Below, piece after piece: positions 43,468 to 52,383 of a stretch of 54,067 nt of DNA. Made by a program: the position numbers and the translations under genes. Where the stretch lies: the NCBI RefSeq assembly GCF_003002055.1, contig NZ_PVZF01000017.1, forward strand, positions 1-54,067. Reading direction: 5' to 3'. The number at the start of each line of letters is the position of its first letter. Positions within the stretch are counted from its first letter, which is position 1. Source of the DNA: Kineococcus rhizosphaerae. GTDB taxonomy: Bacteria > Actinomycetota > Actinomycetes > Actinomycetales > Kineococcaceae. The notes beneath the pieces were generated by a model. The model saw nothing but the letters and a program-made list of their open reading frames with translations, was not told where the DNA came from and made no database searches.

Positions 43468-44889
43468 TCACGCGACGACCTCCGGGGTGAGGTCGGGCGG
43501 GGCCGGCTGCGCGAACGGGAACACGGGACCTCCCAGGTTCCGGTGCCCCAGGCGCAGCAGGTCCTGGTCGACCCCTCCGGGGGTCAGCGCGAGCCGCCAG
43601 TCGGCGGCCATCGCGAACAGCTCCGGTTCGAGGTACCCGATCTTCACCACCACCACGTCCGTGCCGTCCCGGACGTCGAGCCCGAGGGCGGTGAAGTCGG
43701 CCTCGTGGTGGAAGGGCGTCCGGCGGTCGGTGACGACCACGCTGACGTTCGCGATCCGCACCACCGCGTTCCCCGCGTCGAGCGCCGTCACCGTCCCGGT
43801 GACCGCCAGCGGGTCCGCGCACGCGTCGACGTGACCGCCGAGGTCCAGCGACACCTGCGCGCCCACGCCCGCGGCGCCGCAGACCCGCGCCGCGACGGGG
43901 TCCGCGATCGCGGCCAGCACCACGGACGCCCCGCTCGCGCGCAGCCGCTCGTCGGCCAGCAGGGTCCGCAGCGCGAAGGACGAGTCCCCCGCGCCGCCGG
44001 CGGTCGGGTTGTCCCCGGAGTCGCTGACGTAGAACGGGCGGGCGGGACTGTCGAGGGCCTCGTGCAGCACCTCCGTCAGCGTCCCCGCGGGCGCGGCGAG
44101 CGCGAACTCCTCCCGCGCGTCCCAGTAGCTGCGGGCCAGCCGCCCGGCCTCGCGGACGATGACGTCCGCGTCGTCGCCCGTGACGACGACGGCTGCCCGG
44201 CACCGGGGTTCGTCGGCCCAGGCGTACCCGACCCAGACGGCCGCGTCGAGGACCCCGTCGAGCGCCTCGGCCCCGGGGACCTGCGCGTAGATCCGCCGCG
44301 CCGGGTCGACGCGGGTGCTGGTGCGTTCCCCCGGCAGCAGGACGGGGACCTGCACCCACGCCTTCAGCGGACGTCCACCGTGCCGCAACCGCGCGACGAG
44401 GTTGCGGGCCGCCCGCCGCCGCGTCTCCGCCTCGTCCTCGTGGGGGGCCGTCCGGTAGCAGGTGACGAGGTCGACGGCCTCGGCGAGGTCCCGCGAGACG
44501 TTGCCGTGCAGGTCCGTGGAGGCCGACACGAGGGTCCTCGCACCGACGACGCCCCGGACCCGGCGGGCCAGCGCGCCTTCGACGTCCTCGCGGCCCACCA
44601 CGGACATCGCGCCGTGGACGTCGAGCAGCACCCCGTCGAAGGGTCCCGCCAGACCGTCGAGGAGTTCGGCCTCCAGCGCGTCGTACGCCTCGGGGAGCGC
44701 GGGACCGCCGGGCGTCGCGTAAGCGTGCACGAGCGGGATCCACTCCACGTCGGCGGCCCAGTCGTCCCTCAGCCAGTCGTAGCGGGCGAGCAGCTCGTCG
44801 CCGCGCACGACGTGGAACTCCGCCAGGGTCGTGCGGTGCGGGCAGAACGTGCTGGCCTCCAGGGCGATCCCGCCGATCGCGATCCTCAC
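43468..44889 (-). CDS. M81-family metallopeptidase-like protein (MlrC/microcystinase C type)
   Basis: 473 residues. The N-terminal part is RIAIGGIALEASTFCPHRTT, DGVLLDVHGAMSV, and the metal site STDLHGNVS (Asp126, His128) with CYRTAPHEDEAETRRRA (His150). The C-terminal part (about 290-470) has DSGDNPTAGGAGDSSFALR. MlrC proteins were described in microcystin breakdown, but most members lie in unrelated loci and their substrates are unknown. Here it is the last gene of a sugar-uptake operon. GTG 44889 overlaps the permease stop (GTGA). A role on an amide- or lactam-containing sugar derivative is speculation. Confidence 0.88.
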   Translation of the reverse strand: MRIAIGGIALEASTFCPHRTTLAEFHVVRGDELLARYDWLRDDWAADVEWIPLVHAYATPGGPALPEAYDALEAELLDGLAGPFDGVLLDVHGAMSVVGREDVEGALARRVRGVVGARTLVSASTDLHGNVSRDLAEAVDLVTCYRTAPHEDEAETRRRAARNLVARLRHGGRPLKAWVQVPVLLPGERTSTRVDPARRIYAQVPGAEALDGVLDAAVWVGYAWADEPRCRAAVVVTGDDADVIVREAGRLARSYWDAREEFALAAPAGTLTEVLHEALDSPARPFYVSDSGDNPTAGGAGDSSFALRTLLADERLRASGASVVLAAIADPVAARVCGAAGVGAQVSLDLGGHVDACADPLAVTGTVTALDAGNAVVRIANVSVVVTDRRTPFHHEADFTALGLDVRDGTDVVVVKIGYLEPELFAMAADWRLALTPGGVDQDLLRLGHRNLGGPVFPFAQPAPPDLTPEVVA

Positions 44890-45710
44890 CCCTTGACCGC
44901 CCCCGACAGCATCCCGGCGATGAACCTGCGTTGCCCGAACAGGTAGAGCAGCACGATGGGCACCGCCACGATCGTCGCGGCCGCGGCGAGGAGCTGGGTC
45001 TGCGTCGTGTGTTGACCCTGGAAGAACGCCAGCCCGAGAGGTGCCGTCCGCCACGTCTCGCCGGTGACCATGACGAGCGGCAGCAGGAACTCGTTCCACG
45101 TCCACATGGCGATGAGCAGCCCCATGGTCGCCAGGGCGGGGCGCGCGCTCGGTACGAGCACCCGCCACAGCACGGCGCGGTCGGTGGCGCCGTCCATCCG
45201 CGCGGCCTCGAGCACGCTGGCGGGGTAGGACAGGAAGTAGTTGCGCATCCAGAAGGTGCCGAACGCGAGCGACTGCGCCGTCTGCGGGAACAGCAGCGCC
45301 CAGTAGGTGTCGGTGAGCCCCCAGCCGCGCAGGTCGTAGTAGAGCGGGATGACGAACGACTCCACGGGCAGCATGAGCCCGAGCAGGGTCACGTAGAACA
45401 GGACCGTGCGGCCCGGGAAGCGCATGGTCGCGAACGCGTACCCCGCGAGCGTGGACAGCAGGCCCGTCAGCAGCACGACGCCGACGGCGACGAGCACGCT
45501 GTTCACCATGTAGCGGGAGAACCCGCCCTCCTGCCACGCCGACGCGAAGTTCTCCGGCGAGATCCGCGACGGCAGGTCGAACCCGACCCGCAGCTCACCC
45601 TCGGGCGTGACCGCCGACAGGAGCACCCCGACGAGCGGGACGAGCGCACCGACGGCGAACACCGCCAGCAGCACGTAGTTCAGCGTCGTCTCGACGCGAC
45701 CGATGCGCAC
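44886..45710 (-). CDS. ABC sugar transporter permease, MalG type
   Basis: 274 residues with six hydrophobic segments (starting about 9, 71, 103, 137, 185 and 240). The EAA motif EAARMDGATDRAVLWRVLVPSARPAL contacts the ATPase. It transports an unidentified sugar with the neighbouring MalF-type permease and lipoprotein. The GTG start is one base after the stop of the upstream permease. No ATPase gene is present in the cluster; a shared MsiK-type ATPase encoded elsewhere is expected. Confidence 0.92.
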   Translation of the reverse strand: MRIGRVETTLNYVLLAVFAVGALVPLVGVLLSAVTPEGELRVGFDLPSRISPENFASAWQEGGFSRYMVNSVLVAVGVVLLTGLLSTLAGYAFATMRFPGRTVLFYVTLLGLMLPVESFVIPLYYDLRGWGLTDTYWALLFPQTAQSLAFGTFWMRNYFLSYPASVLEAARMDGATDRAVLWRVLVPSARPALATMGLLIAMWTWNEFLLPLVMVTGETWRTAPLGLAFFQGQHTTQTQLLAAAATIVAVPIVLLYLFGQRRFIAGMLSGAVKG

Positions 45711-45711
45711 G

Positions 45712-46638
45712 TCAGTCCTCCTCGCGCGGCTGGACCCGGGAGATCAGCAGCGACACCAGCAGGATCAGCACGGCCAGCGTGATCCCGATCGCGCACGCCG
45801 ACCCGACCTGGTTCGTCTGGAACGCGCGCTCGTAGGCCAGCAGCGCCGGCACGCTCGTCGCGTCCCCGGGGCCGCCCTTCGTGGTCACGTAGACCAGGTC
45901 GAACGTCTTGAGCGCGGCGACGACCGTCAGGGTCAGGGCCACGGCGACCTGACCCCGCAACCCCGGCAGCGTCACGGCGAAGAACTCCCGGAACAGCCCG
46001 GCGCCCTCCAGCCGGGCGGCCTCGTACAGCTCCCGGTCGATCTGGGCGGCGCCGGTGAGGAACAGCACGAGGCACAACCCCGTCCCCACCCAGCTCCCGA
46101 CGAGACCGACGGCCGGCAGCGCCGTCCCGAAGTCCCCCAGCCACGACCGCGTCGCGACCCCCAGCCCGACCGCGCGCAGCAGCTGGTTCAGCAACCCGTC
46201 GGGGGCGTAGATCGCCAGCCACGACGTCGCGACCACGACGGACGCCACGACCTGGGGCAGGAAGATCACCGTGCGGAAGAACCCCAGCCCGCGCATGCGG
46301 GCGGCCCGGCCCATGACGGCCGTCAGCAGCAGCCCGAACACCACGGGCAGCACCGAGAAGAAGGCGATGAGGACGACCGCGTGCCCGAAGGCCGCACGGG
46401 TGCGCGGGTCGGTGACGATGTCGACGTAGTTCTCCGTCCCCGCCCACGTCGCGAGCGTCAGCCCGTCCCAGTGGAAGAACGAGATCCACACGCTCTGCCC
46501 CAGCGGGTAGAGCAGGAAGACGCCGAGCACCAGCAGCGCGGGTGCCAGGTACAGGTACGCCTTCCACTGCCGCCGCGGACGAGGGCCGCGACCGGCAGGG
46601 GTACGGGCCTGGCGGCGCGTCCGGGTCAGGACCGCCAC
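45712..46638 (-). CDS. ABC sugar transporter permease, MalF type
   Basis: 308 residues with an Arg-rich N-terminus (RTRRQARTPAGRGPRPRRQWK) and six hydrophobic segments beginning with AYLYLAPALLVLGVFLLYPLGQSVWISFFHW. The EAA motif is YEAARLEGAGLFREFFAVTLPGLRG. GTG 46638 lies four bases after the stop of the binding-protein gene. A longer open frame upstream is not the gene, since it runs inside the binding protein. Confidence 0.92.
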   Translation of the reverse strand: MAVLTRTRRQARTPAGRGPRPRRQWKAYLYLAPALLVLGVFLLYPLGQSVWISFFHWDGLTLATWAGTENYVDIVTDPRTRAAFGHAVVLIAFFSVLPVVFGLLLTAVMGRAARMRGLGFFRTVIFLPQVVASVVVATSWLAIYAPDGLLNQLLRAVGLGVATRSWLGDFGTALPAVGLVGSWVGTGLCLVLFLTGAAQIDRELYEAARLEGAGLFREFFAVTLPGLRGQVAVALTLTVVAALKTFDLVYVTTKGGPGDATSVPALLAYERAFQTNQVGSACAIGITLAVLILLVSLLISRVQPREED

Positions 46639-46642
46639 GAGC

Positions 46643-48001
46643 TCAGCGGTCCTTCTGGAACGACTCGTAGTCGCTCTGCAGCGTCTGCGTGAACTGCTGC
46701 GGGTCGGCCTGCCCACCGGTGAGCTGCTGCACGGCACCGGAGAGGGTGTCGTAGAACGTGGGGGTGGCGTAGTCGAGGTACGGCACGAGGCCACCGTTCT
46801 GGCTGACGCCGTCCCAGCTGGTCGCGACGTCCCCGGCCAGGGTCCCCGTGGGCGCCTGGTACCCGTCGGGGAACACCACGGGCAGGTTGCCGGTGTCGAC
46901 GAGGACCTGGCTGGCGGCCGCGTTGGTCACGAAGTCGACGTACGCCGCGGCGGCGTTGGCGTTCGCGGTCCTGGACGTCAGCGCCCACGCCAGGCCCACA
47001 CCGCCCAGGGTCTCCGGTTTCCGGTCGACCCCCGCGAGCGCGGCGAACCCCACGTCGGTGCCCAGGGCCTCCTGCAGCGTCGCCAGGTACCACGTCCCGT
47101 TGAACATGTAGACGCCCTGGCCCTGGCCGAACCGGGCGACGGCCTCGTCCTTGCCGATGCCGTTGTGCCCGTCGGGCAGGTACTCCTTCGTCGCCCACTC
47201 CCGCAGCGTCGTCGCCGCGGACACGACGTCGGGGTCGGTCCACTTCCCGCCCGCGCTGGAGACGAGGTCGCTGGCGGCCTTCTCGCCGGCGACGGCGGAC
47301 AGCAGGGCACCGAAGACGTGGATGCCGGCGCTCTTGTCGGCGTCGCCGTACTGGATCGGGAGCTGCCCCGCCGCGGCGATGGTCGGCAGCGAAGCCTCGA
47401 ACTCCTCCATGGTCGTCGGTGCGGTAAGCCCCAGCTGTGCCAGCAGCTTCTTGTTGTAGAACAGGCCGACGATCTCCCCCGTCGCCGAGATGCCGTACAG
47501 GTTCCCCGTGCGCCAGGTCTTCCCGTCGGGGCTGAAGGAGTTCAGGCTGAGCAGGTCGGTGGGGAAGTTCTTCGTCCACCCGTAGAGGTCGTCCCACGGG
47601 TCGACGGGCTGCAGCAGCTTCGCCTGCACGAACGCGCCCATGTCGGGGTAGCCCTGGTTGGCCTGCACGACGTCGGGGGCGTCGTCACCGGACAGCGCGA
47701 GCTTCAGCGTCGTCTTCAGGTCCGCGAAGGAGCGGGCCACGCGGTTGACCTTCACGTTCGGGTACTTCGCGGTGAACTGGTCGTTGAGCTTCTTCTGCGC
47801 CGCGTCGATGCCCTCGTCGAGGTTCTGGTCCCACACCGTGAGGGTGATGTCCCCGAGGGAGGCGATGTCGGTCGAGACGGGTTGCGAACTCGTCGACTGC
47901 GAGCTGCTGCTGCCCGACGATCCCGGCGTGCACGCCGCGAGACCACCCGCGGCGAACCCGGCCAGCACCGTGCGTCGGGCCGTGCGGAACCGTGCGTTCA
48001 C
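46643..48001 (-). CDS. ABC sugar-binding lipoprotein
   Basis: 452 residues. The signal peptide RFRTARRTVLAGFAAGGLAAC ends in a lipobox (LAAC, Cys24); the ARR-TVL context may also be Tat-type. A Ser/Thr-rich linker (TPGSSGSSSSQSTSSQPVS) precedes the type 1 solute-binding fold (LTVWDQNLDEGIDAAQKKLNDQFTAKYPNVKV, APDVVQANQGYPDMGAFVQA, YGISATGEIVGLFYNKKLLAQLG). It captures the sugar outside the membrane for the two permeases. The GTG start overlaps the PfkB kinase stop (GTGA). Confidence 0.93.
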   Translation of the reverse strand: MNARFRTARRTVLAGFAAGGLAACTPGSSGSSSSQSTSSQPVSTDIASLGDITLTVWDQNLDEGIDAAQKKLNDQFTAKYPNVKVNRVARSFADLKTTLKLALSGDDAPDVVQANQGYPDMGAFVQAKLLQPVDPWDDLYGWTKNFPTDLLSLNSFSPDGKTWRTGNLYGISATGEIVGLFYNKKLLAQLGLTAPTTMEEFEASLPTIAAAGQLPIQYGDADKSAGIHVFGALLSAVAGEKAASDLVSSAGGKWTDPDVVSAATTLREWATKEYLPDGHNGIGKDEAVARFGQGQGVYMFNGTWYLATLQEALGTDVGFAALAGVDRKPETLGGVGLAWALTSRTANANAAAAYVDFVTNAAASQVLVDTGNLPVVFPDGYQAPTGTLAGDVATSWDGVSQNGGLVPYLDYATPTFYDTLSGAVQQLTGGQADPQQFTQTLQSDYESFQKDR

Positions 48002-48969
48002 TGCTCCTCCTGATCCCGGGTCGCGTCCAGCGCCCAGTCGTGGATGTCGTCGTACCCCTCGCGCGGCCCGGAGTCCTCCAGGAACCGCAGCACGTCCGCG
48101 GGGCCGGGCGCGCTCGCGGCGCCCCCCAGCCCCCGGACGGACAGGCTGGCGACGAGGCCCGCGAACCGCAGCCGGTTCCGCAGGTCCCAGCTCAGCCGGG
48201 TGGCGGTCATCAACCCCGCCACGAACACGTCCCCGGCCCCCGTCGGGTCGACGACGGGGACGGCCGGGGCAGGTTCGGTGACGAGGGTGCCGGTGGCGTC
48301 GATCGCGAGGCTGCCGAGCGGACCGCGCGTGACGACGACGGTGCCGACCCGCTCGGCGAGCAGCTTCGCCGCCGCGAGCGCGTCGTCGGTGCGCGTGTAG
48401 CTGGTGGCCTCGACCTCGTTCGGGACGAACACGTCGACCTGCGCCAGCCGGTCCAGGACGGTGGGCGACCACTCGTGGCTGGGGTCCCAGCCGACGCCAC
48501 CGAACACCGTGGTGCCCGCCGCGCGCAGGGTCGCCACCCAGCCGGGCAGGTCGGCCGCCAGGCCCACGTGGCAGGTCGCGGCCGTCGGCAGCTCACCGGG
48601 CCAGGTCCTCGGCACCTCCGTGCCGTCCTCCTCGTAGGTGATGAAGCTGCGGTCGTGCTCGTCGGTGACGGCGACCGTGACGGCGGTGCGCACGGTGTCG
48701 CTGCGTTGCAGCCACGTCAGGTCCAGGTGCGGTTCGCGGGCCAGCAGACGGGCGACCTCGTCGCCGAAGACGTCACGGCCCAGGACGGCGAACAGGCCCG
48801 TGCGCCCGCCGAGGCGGGCGGCGGCGACGGCGCGGTTGGCGGTCCCTCCGGGGCTGAGCACGAAACCGTCCGCGAAGACCTCCGCCCCGGGCCGCGGCAG
48901 CGAGGACCCGGAGAACACCAGGTCGCAGAACAGCCGACCGCCCAGCAGCACGTCGAGATCAGCCGACAC
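47998..48969 (-). CDS. PfkB-family carbohydrate kinase
   Basis: 323 residues. GGTANRAVAAARLGGRTGLFAVLGRDVFGDEVARLL is the N-terminal PfkB signature and DPTGAGDVFVAGLMTA the C-terminal one with the catalytic Asp. It phosphorylates a sugar or sugar acid, perhaps the ABC substrate or the GH4 product. It is first of the minus-strand sugar operon. GTG 48969 gives the start VSADLDVLLGG; an upstream GTG 12 bases earlier with GGAGAGG before it adds four residues and is equally possible. Confidence 0.9.
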   Translation of the reverse strand: MSADLDVLLGGRLFCDLVFSGSSLPRPGAEVFADGFVLSPGGTANRAVAAARLGGRTGLFAVLGRDVFGDEVARLLAREPHLDLTWLQRSDTVRTAVTVAVTDEHDRSFITYEEDGTEVPRTWPGELPTAATCHVGLAADLPGWVATLRAAGTTVFGGVGWDPSHEWSPTVLDRLAQVDVFVPNEVEATSYTRTDDALAAAKLLAERVGTVVVTRGPLGSLAIDATGTLVTEPAPAVPVVDPTGAGDVFVAGLMTATRLSWDLRNRLRFAGLVASLSVRGLGGAASAPGPADVLRFLEDSGPREGYDDIHDWALDATRDQEEQ

Positions 48970-49022
48970 GGTCAGCCCCACCCCTCTCCAGCGAGTCGTC
49001 CGGTGCAGGCGAGCATGCCGCC

Positions 49023-49095
49023 GGACTGCGCGGGTGTGCAAGGGTCTGCGCGGTGACGATCGTGTTTCGTGCTCGACTCTGGTCAGGTCTGCGCG
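49023..49095. promoter_or_regulatory. Three GG(A/T)CTGCGCG direct repeats, candidate DeoR operator
   Basis: GGACTGCGCG (49023-49032), GGTCTGCGCG (49043-49052) and GGTCTGCGCG (49086-49095) lie in the divergent region between the PfkB operon and the DeoR/GH4 operon. A TACGGT -10-like hexamer (49103-49108) precedes the DeoR start by six bases, which suggests a leaderless transcript overlapped by the last repeat. Confidence 0.45.
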
Positions 49096-49114
49096 ACGTT
49101 GCTACGGTCGTCGG

Positions 49115-49891
49115 GTGATCTCGAGCGAGCGGCGCCGGCGGATCCTCGTCGCCGTGCAGTCCGACGGAGCGGCCAGCGTGCGCTCCCTCGCCACGCAGCT
49201 GCAGGTCAGCGAGTCGACCATCCGGCGGGACCTGGAGTTCCTGGACCGCGGCGGTGAGATCTTGCGCACCTACGGCGGGGCCATGTCCCCGTCCCCGGTC
49301 CCGTCGGCCTCGGGCGACGGCAAGGAGTCGCCCTTCGCCGTCGAACGCGACCGGAACCTCGACCTCAAGGCACGGGTGGCGGCGAAAGCCGTCGACCTCG
49401 TCGCCGACGGGGACGTCGTGGTGCTCGACATCGGGACCACCACCCCGCTCGTGGCCCGCGGGCTGCGCGGTCGCGACGTCACCGTCGTCACCTCCAACCT
49501 GGCGGTGCTCGACGAGCTGCGCGACGACGACACCGTCCGGCTCGTGCTGCTGGGCGGCGTCCTGCGACGCAACTACCAGACGCTCGTCGGGTCGCTGGTC
49601 GAGCAGGCGCTGAAGCAGGTGCACGCCGACCTGGTGCTCCTGTCCTGCACGGGCGTCAGACCGGGCGGTCGCGTCGTCGACAACATGGCGGTCGAGACCC
49701 CCCTGAAGCAGGCGATGATCGAGGCGGCCGAACGGGTCGTCGTCCTGGCCACCGAGGCGAAGTTCCCCGGCCAGGGTTCCCACCGGTTGTGCTCGCTGTC
49801 CGACGTGGACGTCCTCGTCACGACGGCCGGTGCCCCGGAATCCACGACGGACCTCTGCCGCGAAGCCGGCGGGAAGGTGATCAGGGCATGA
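49115..49891 (+). CDS. DeoR/GlpR-family transcriptional regulator
   Basis: 258 residues. Winged helix at residues 3-55 (SERRRRILVAVQSDGAASVRSLATQLQVSESTIRRDLEFLDRGGEILRTYGGAM), then the sensor domain with LDIGTTTPLVARGLRGRDVTVVTSNLAVL and the phosphosugar-loop area SCTGVRPGGRVVDNM. It likely regulates the divergent ABC/PfkB operon and the GH4 gene that it precedes, responding to a phosphorylated sugar. The GTG start appears leaderless. Its TGA overlaps the GH4 ATG (ATGA). Confidence 0.9.
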   Translation: MISSERRRRILVAVQSDGAASVRSLATQLQVSESTIRRDLEFLDRGGEILRTYGGAMSPSPVPSASGDGKESPFAVERDRNLDLKARVAAKAVDLVADGDVVVLDIGTTTPLVARGLRGRDVTVVTSNLAVLDELRDDDTVRLVLLGGVLRRNYQTLVGSLVEQALKQVHADLVLLSCTGVRPGGRVVDNMAVETPLKQAMIEAAERVVVLATEAKFPGQGSHRLCSLSDVDVLVTTAGAPESTTDLCREAGGKVIRA

Positions 49892-51252
49892 AGCTGTGCA
49901 TCCTCGGCGGCGGAGGTTTCCGCACCCCCTACGTCTACCAGGCGCTGCTGCGCGACACGGGCAGTCCCCGCGTGGAGGAGGTCGCCCTCTACGACACGGA
50001 CTCCACCAAGCTCGAGGGCATGGTGGGCATCCTGCGCGAGCTCGCCGCCGAGTTCCCCGACGCACCACGGCTCGTCCCGACCACGGTGCTGCCGGAGGCG
50101 TTGCAGGGCAGCCACTTCGTCTTCGCCGCCGTCCGGATCGGGGGTCTGCGCGGGCGGTGCTGCGACGAGCGCGTCGCCTTGGACCTCGACGTCCTGGGCC
50201 AGGAGACGACCGGTCCCGGCGGCCTGGCCTACGCGTTGCGGACCGTGCCGTTCATGGTGGACGTCGCCCGCCAGGTGCGCGACCTCGCCCCCGACGCGTA
50301 CTTCCTGAACTTCACGAACCCGGCCGGCATCATCACGGAGGCGATGCAGTCTGTCCTCGGGGACCGGGTCCTGGGGATCTGCGACACCCCCTCCGGGCTC
50401 GGGCGCCGGATCGCCGGGCTGCTGGGTCTGGACCACACGCGCGTGCAGATGGACTACGTCGGGCTGAACCACCTCGGCTGGATGCGCCGGCTGCTGTTCG
50501 ACGGGACCGACGTCCTGCCCCGCCTGCTCGCCGACGACGCGGCCCTCGACGTCCTGGAGGAGGGTCTGGTGTTCGGCCGCGACTGGCTGCGGACCCTGGG
50601 GACCGTACCCAACGAGTACCTCTACTACTACTACTCCCACCGCGAGGCCGTGGCCTCGATCAAGGCCGCGAAGCAGACCCGCGGGGAGTTCCTGCTGGCC
50701 ACCCAGGGCGAGTTCTGGGAGAAGCTCGCCGTCGCCGGGTCCGGAGGTGCGCGGTTGTGGCGCGAGACCGTCACCGCCCGCAGCGCCAGCTACATGGCCG
50801 AGGCCAAGGGCGGTGAGCAGGGCGCGCCCGCGCACCACGACCAGCCCGAGCTCGACCCCGCACACCAGGGGTACGCGGGGGTGGCGCTCGGGGTCATGGC
50901 CGCGATCAGCCGCAACGAACGCTCCACGATGATCCTCAACGTCCGCAACGGCGGGACGATCGCGGGCCTGCCGGACGACGCCGTCGTGGAGGTCCCGACC
51001 ACGGTGGACGCCAACGGCGTGCACCCGCTGTCGACGCCGGCGCCGGACCTGCACCAGCTCGGGCTCATGCAGCAGGTGAAGGCCGTCGAACGCCACACGA
51101 TCGCCGCCGCCGTGCACGGCGACCGCACGGAGGCGTTGCGCGCGTTCGCGCTGCACCCGCTGGTCGACTCCGTCGCCGTGGCGCGCGCACTGCTCGACGG
51201 CTACGTGGCGGCGATCCCCGAGGTGGCGGCGGTCTTCACCCCGCAGCGGTGA
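49888..51252 (+). CDS. GH4-family NAD-dependent glycosidase
   Basis: 454 residues. KLCILGGGGFRTPYVYQALL is the NAD-binding start; NFTNPAGI (141), GICDTPSG (Cys165, metal) and GLNHLGW (Asn194, His195, metal) are GH4 hallmarks, and VPNEYLYYYYSHREAV follows the 6-phospho-beta-glucosidase subgroup. GH4 enzymes use NAD and a divalent metal for a redox-assisted elimination and classically act on 6-phosphosugars. Here the context is an ABC importer plus a PfkB kinase rather than a PTS, so either the kinase phosphorylates the disaccharide or this member accepts unphosphorylated sugar. Coupled to deoR by ATGA. Confidence 0.92.
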   Translation: MKLCILGGGGFRTPYVYQALLRDTGSPRVEEVALYDTDSTKLEGMVGILRELAAEFPDAPRLVPTTVLPEALQGSHFVFAAVRIGGLRGRCCDERVALDLDVLGQETTGPGGLAYALRTVPFMVDVARQVRDLAPDAYFLNFTNPAGIITEAMQSVLGDRVLGICDTPSGLGRRIAGLLGLDHTRVQMDYVGLNHLGWMRRLLFDGTDVLPRLLADDAALDVLEEGLVFGRDWLRTLGTVPNEYLYYYYSHREAVASIKAAKQTRGEFLLATQGEFWEKLAVAGSGGARLWRETVTARSASYMAEAKGGEQGAPAHHDQPELDPAHQGYAGVALGVMAAISRNERSTMILNVRNGGTIAGLPDDAVVEVPTTVDANGVHPLSTPAPDLHQLGLMQQVKAVERHTIAAAVHGDRTEALRAFALHPLVDSVAVARALLDGYVAAIPEVAAVFTPQR

Positions 51253-51259
51253 CGACGGG

Positions 51260-52291
51260 TCAGTCGACCCCGTAGCGGACGCGCCAGGTGGGGTCGTCCG
51301 ACGCTCCCCAACTGCCGTCGGGGTTGGCGCGGTTGTCCCGGGCCAGGTCGCGGGACAACCGCTCGACGACGTAGGCGAGATCGATCCGGGTCAACACCGC
51401 CTGGGGGAGGGAGTCGTCGCCGTTCGCCGCCCCGAGCAGGGCACCGGTCACGCAGGAGACCGCGGTGGGGTGCGGGGCGGCGGACGCCAGCGCCAACGCG
51501 GCCGCGGTCCCCTGCGGGTGGCTGAGGGCGCAGTAGGTCGCACCCCACAGCGTCGCCGCCGCGCTGTCGTCCGGCGCACCGGCCCGCAGGACGACGGGCG
51601 AGGCGGGGGTCTCCCGCGCAGCCCGGACGGCGTCGTCGACGACGGAGACCGCCGCGAAGTCGACGCCCCGCAGGATCGCCTCGGTGATCCCGTCGGCGAC
51701 GGCGCGCCCCACGTCCCCCGTCGCGAGCGCGGCGCCGGCGACCAGGACCGCCAGTGCGGTCGGGGCGAAGGTGCGGGGGCCGTGGGTCAGGGCAGCGGAG
51801 TCGACGGCGAACTCGACGGCCGCCGTCGTGTCGCGACCGACCTGCGCAGCCAGGGGCAGCGCACGGGCCAGGGCGTGCCAACCGGCCGACGTCGTCACCG
51901 GGTCCCTCCGCGTCCCGGCTCCGGTGACCGCGAGTCCGCGGACGGTGTCCGCTGCGTCGCCGGACGCGTGGGCCAGCAACGGGACCTCGTCGAGCCAGGC
52001 GGTGGACGCGGCCCGGCTGGCGCCGGCGGTCCAGGTCCGGGCCCAGCGCAGGTAGGCCTCGAGGAGGTCCGCCCGGGCGTCGGCCGTGCCGTTGACGGAA
52101 CGGCGCAACGACGTGCGGATGCTGGCGGCAGCCGTGAAGCAGGCGAGCTGGGTGGCGACCCCGTGCGGGAGCGTGCCCACCGGCAGGACGCCTGCACCGA
52201 GGACTTCGCCGACCGCCAGACCGTGCATCAGACCGCGCACGCGCGATCCGCGGACGGGAACTCGCGCCACCGACGGGGAACCGTGGCCCAC
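51260..52291 (-). CDS. ADP-ribosylglycohydrolase-fold protein with lost metal ligands
   Basis: 343 residues. The overall pattern is ADP-ribosylglycohydrolase (RVRGLMHGLAVGEVLGAG, long helical middle, AVSCVTGALLGAANG). Key residues are altered: GDALG becomes GEVLG, the TDDT stretch becomes HGVATQLACF, and the C-terminal GGDTD motif becomes APHPTAVSC. It is probably a non-catalytic binder or an enzyme of another reaction. GTG 52291 is chosen because GGAGG lies four to five bases upstream; a longer form from 52330 lacks a ribosome binding site. It converges on the GH4 gene with a 7-bp gap. Confidence 0.8.
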   Translation of the reverse strand: MGHGSPSVARVPVRGSRVRGLMHGLAVGEVLGAGVLPVGTLPHGVATQLACFTAAASIRTSLRRSVNGTADARADLLEAYLRWARTWTAGASRAASTAWLDEVPLLAHASGDAADTVRGLAVTGAGTRRDPVTTSAGWHALARALPLAAQVGRDTTAAVEFAVDSAALTHGPRTFAPTALAVLVAGAALATGDVGRAVADGITEAILRGVDFAAVSVVDDAVRAARETPASPVVLRAGAPDDSAAATLWGATYCALSHPQGTAAALALASAAPHPTAVSCVTGALLGAANGDDSLPQAVLTRIDLAYVVERLSRDLARDNRANPDGSWGASDDPTWRVRYGVD

Positions 52292-52383
52292 CGGGCCTCC
52301 TTCACTCACGGAGAGGATGTCGGCCGGCACGTCGGACCCATCAAGGGAGTCGATCCGGAATGCACCCGGATGGCCGTCACCGC

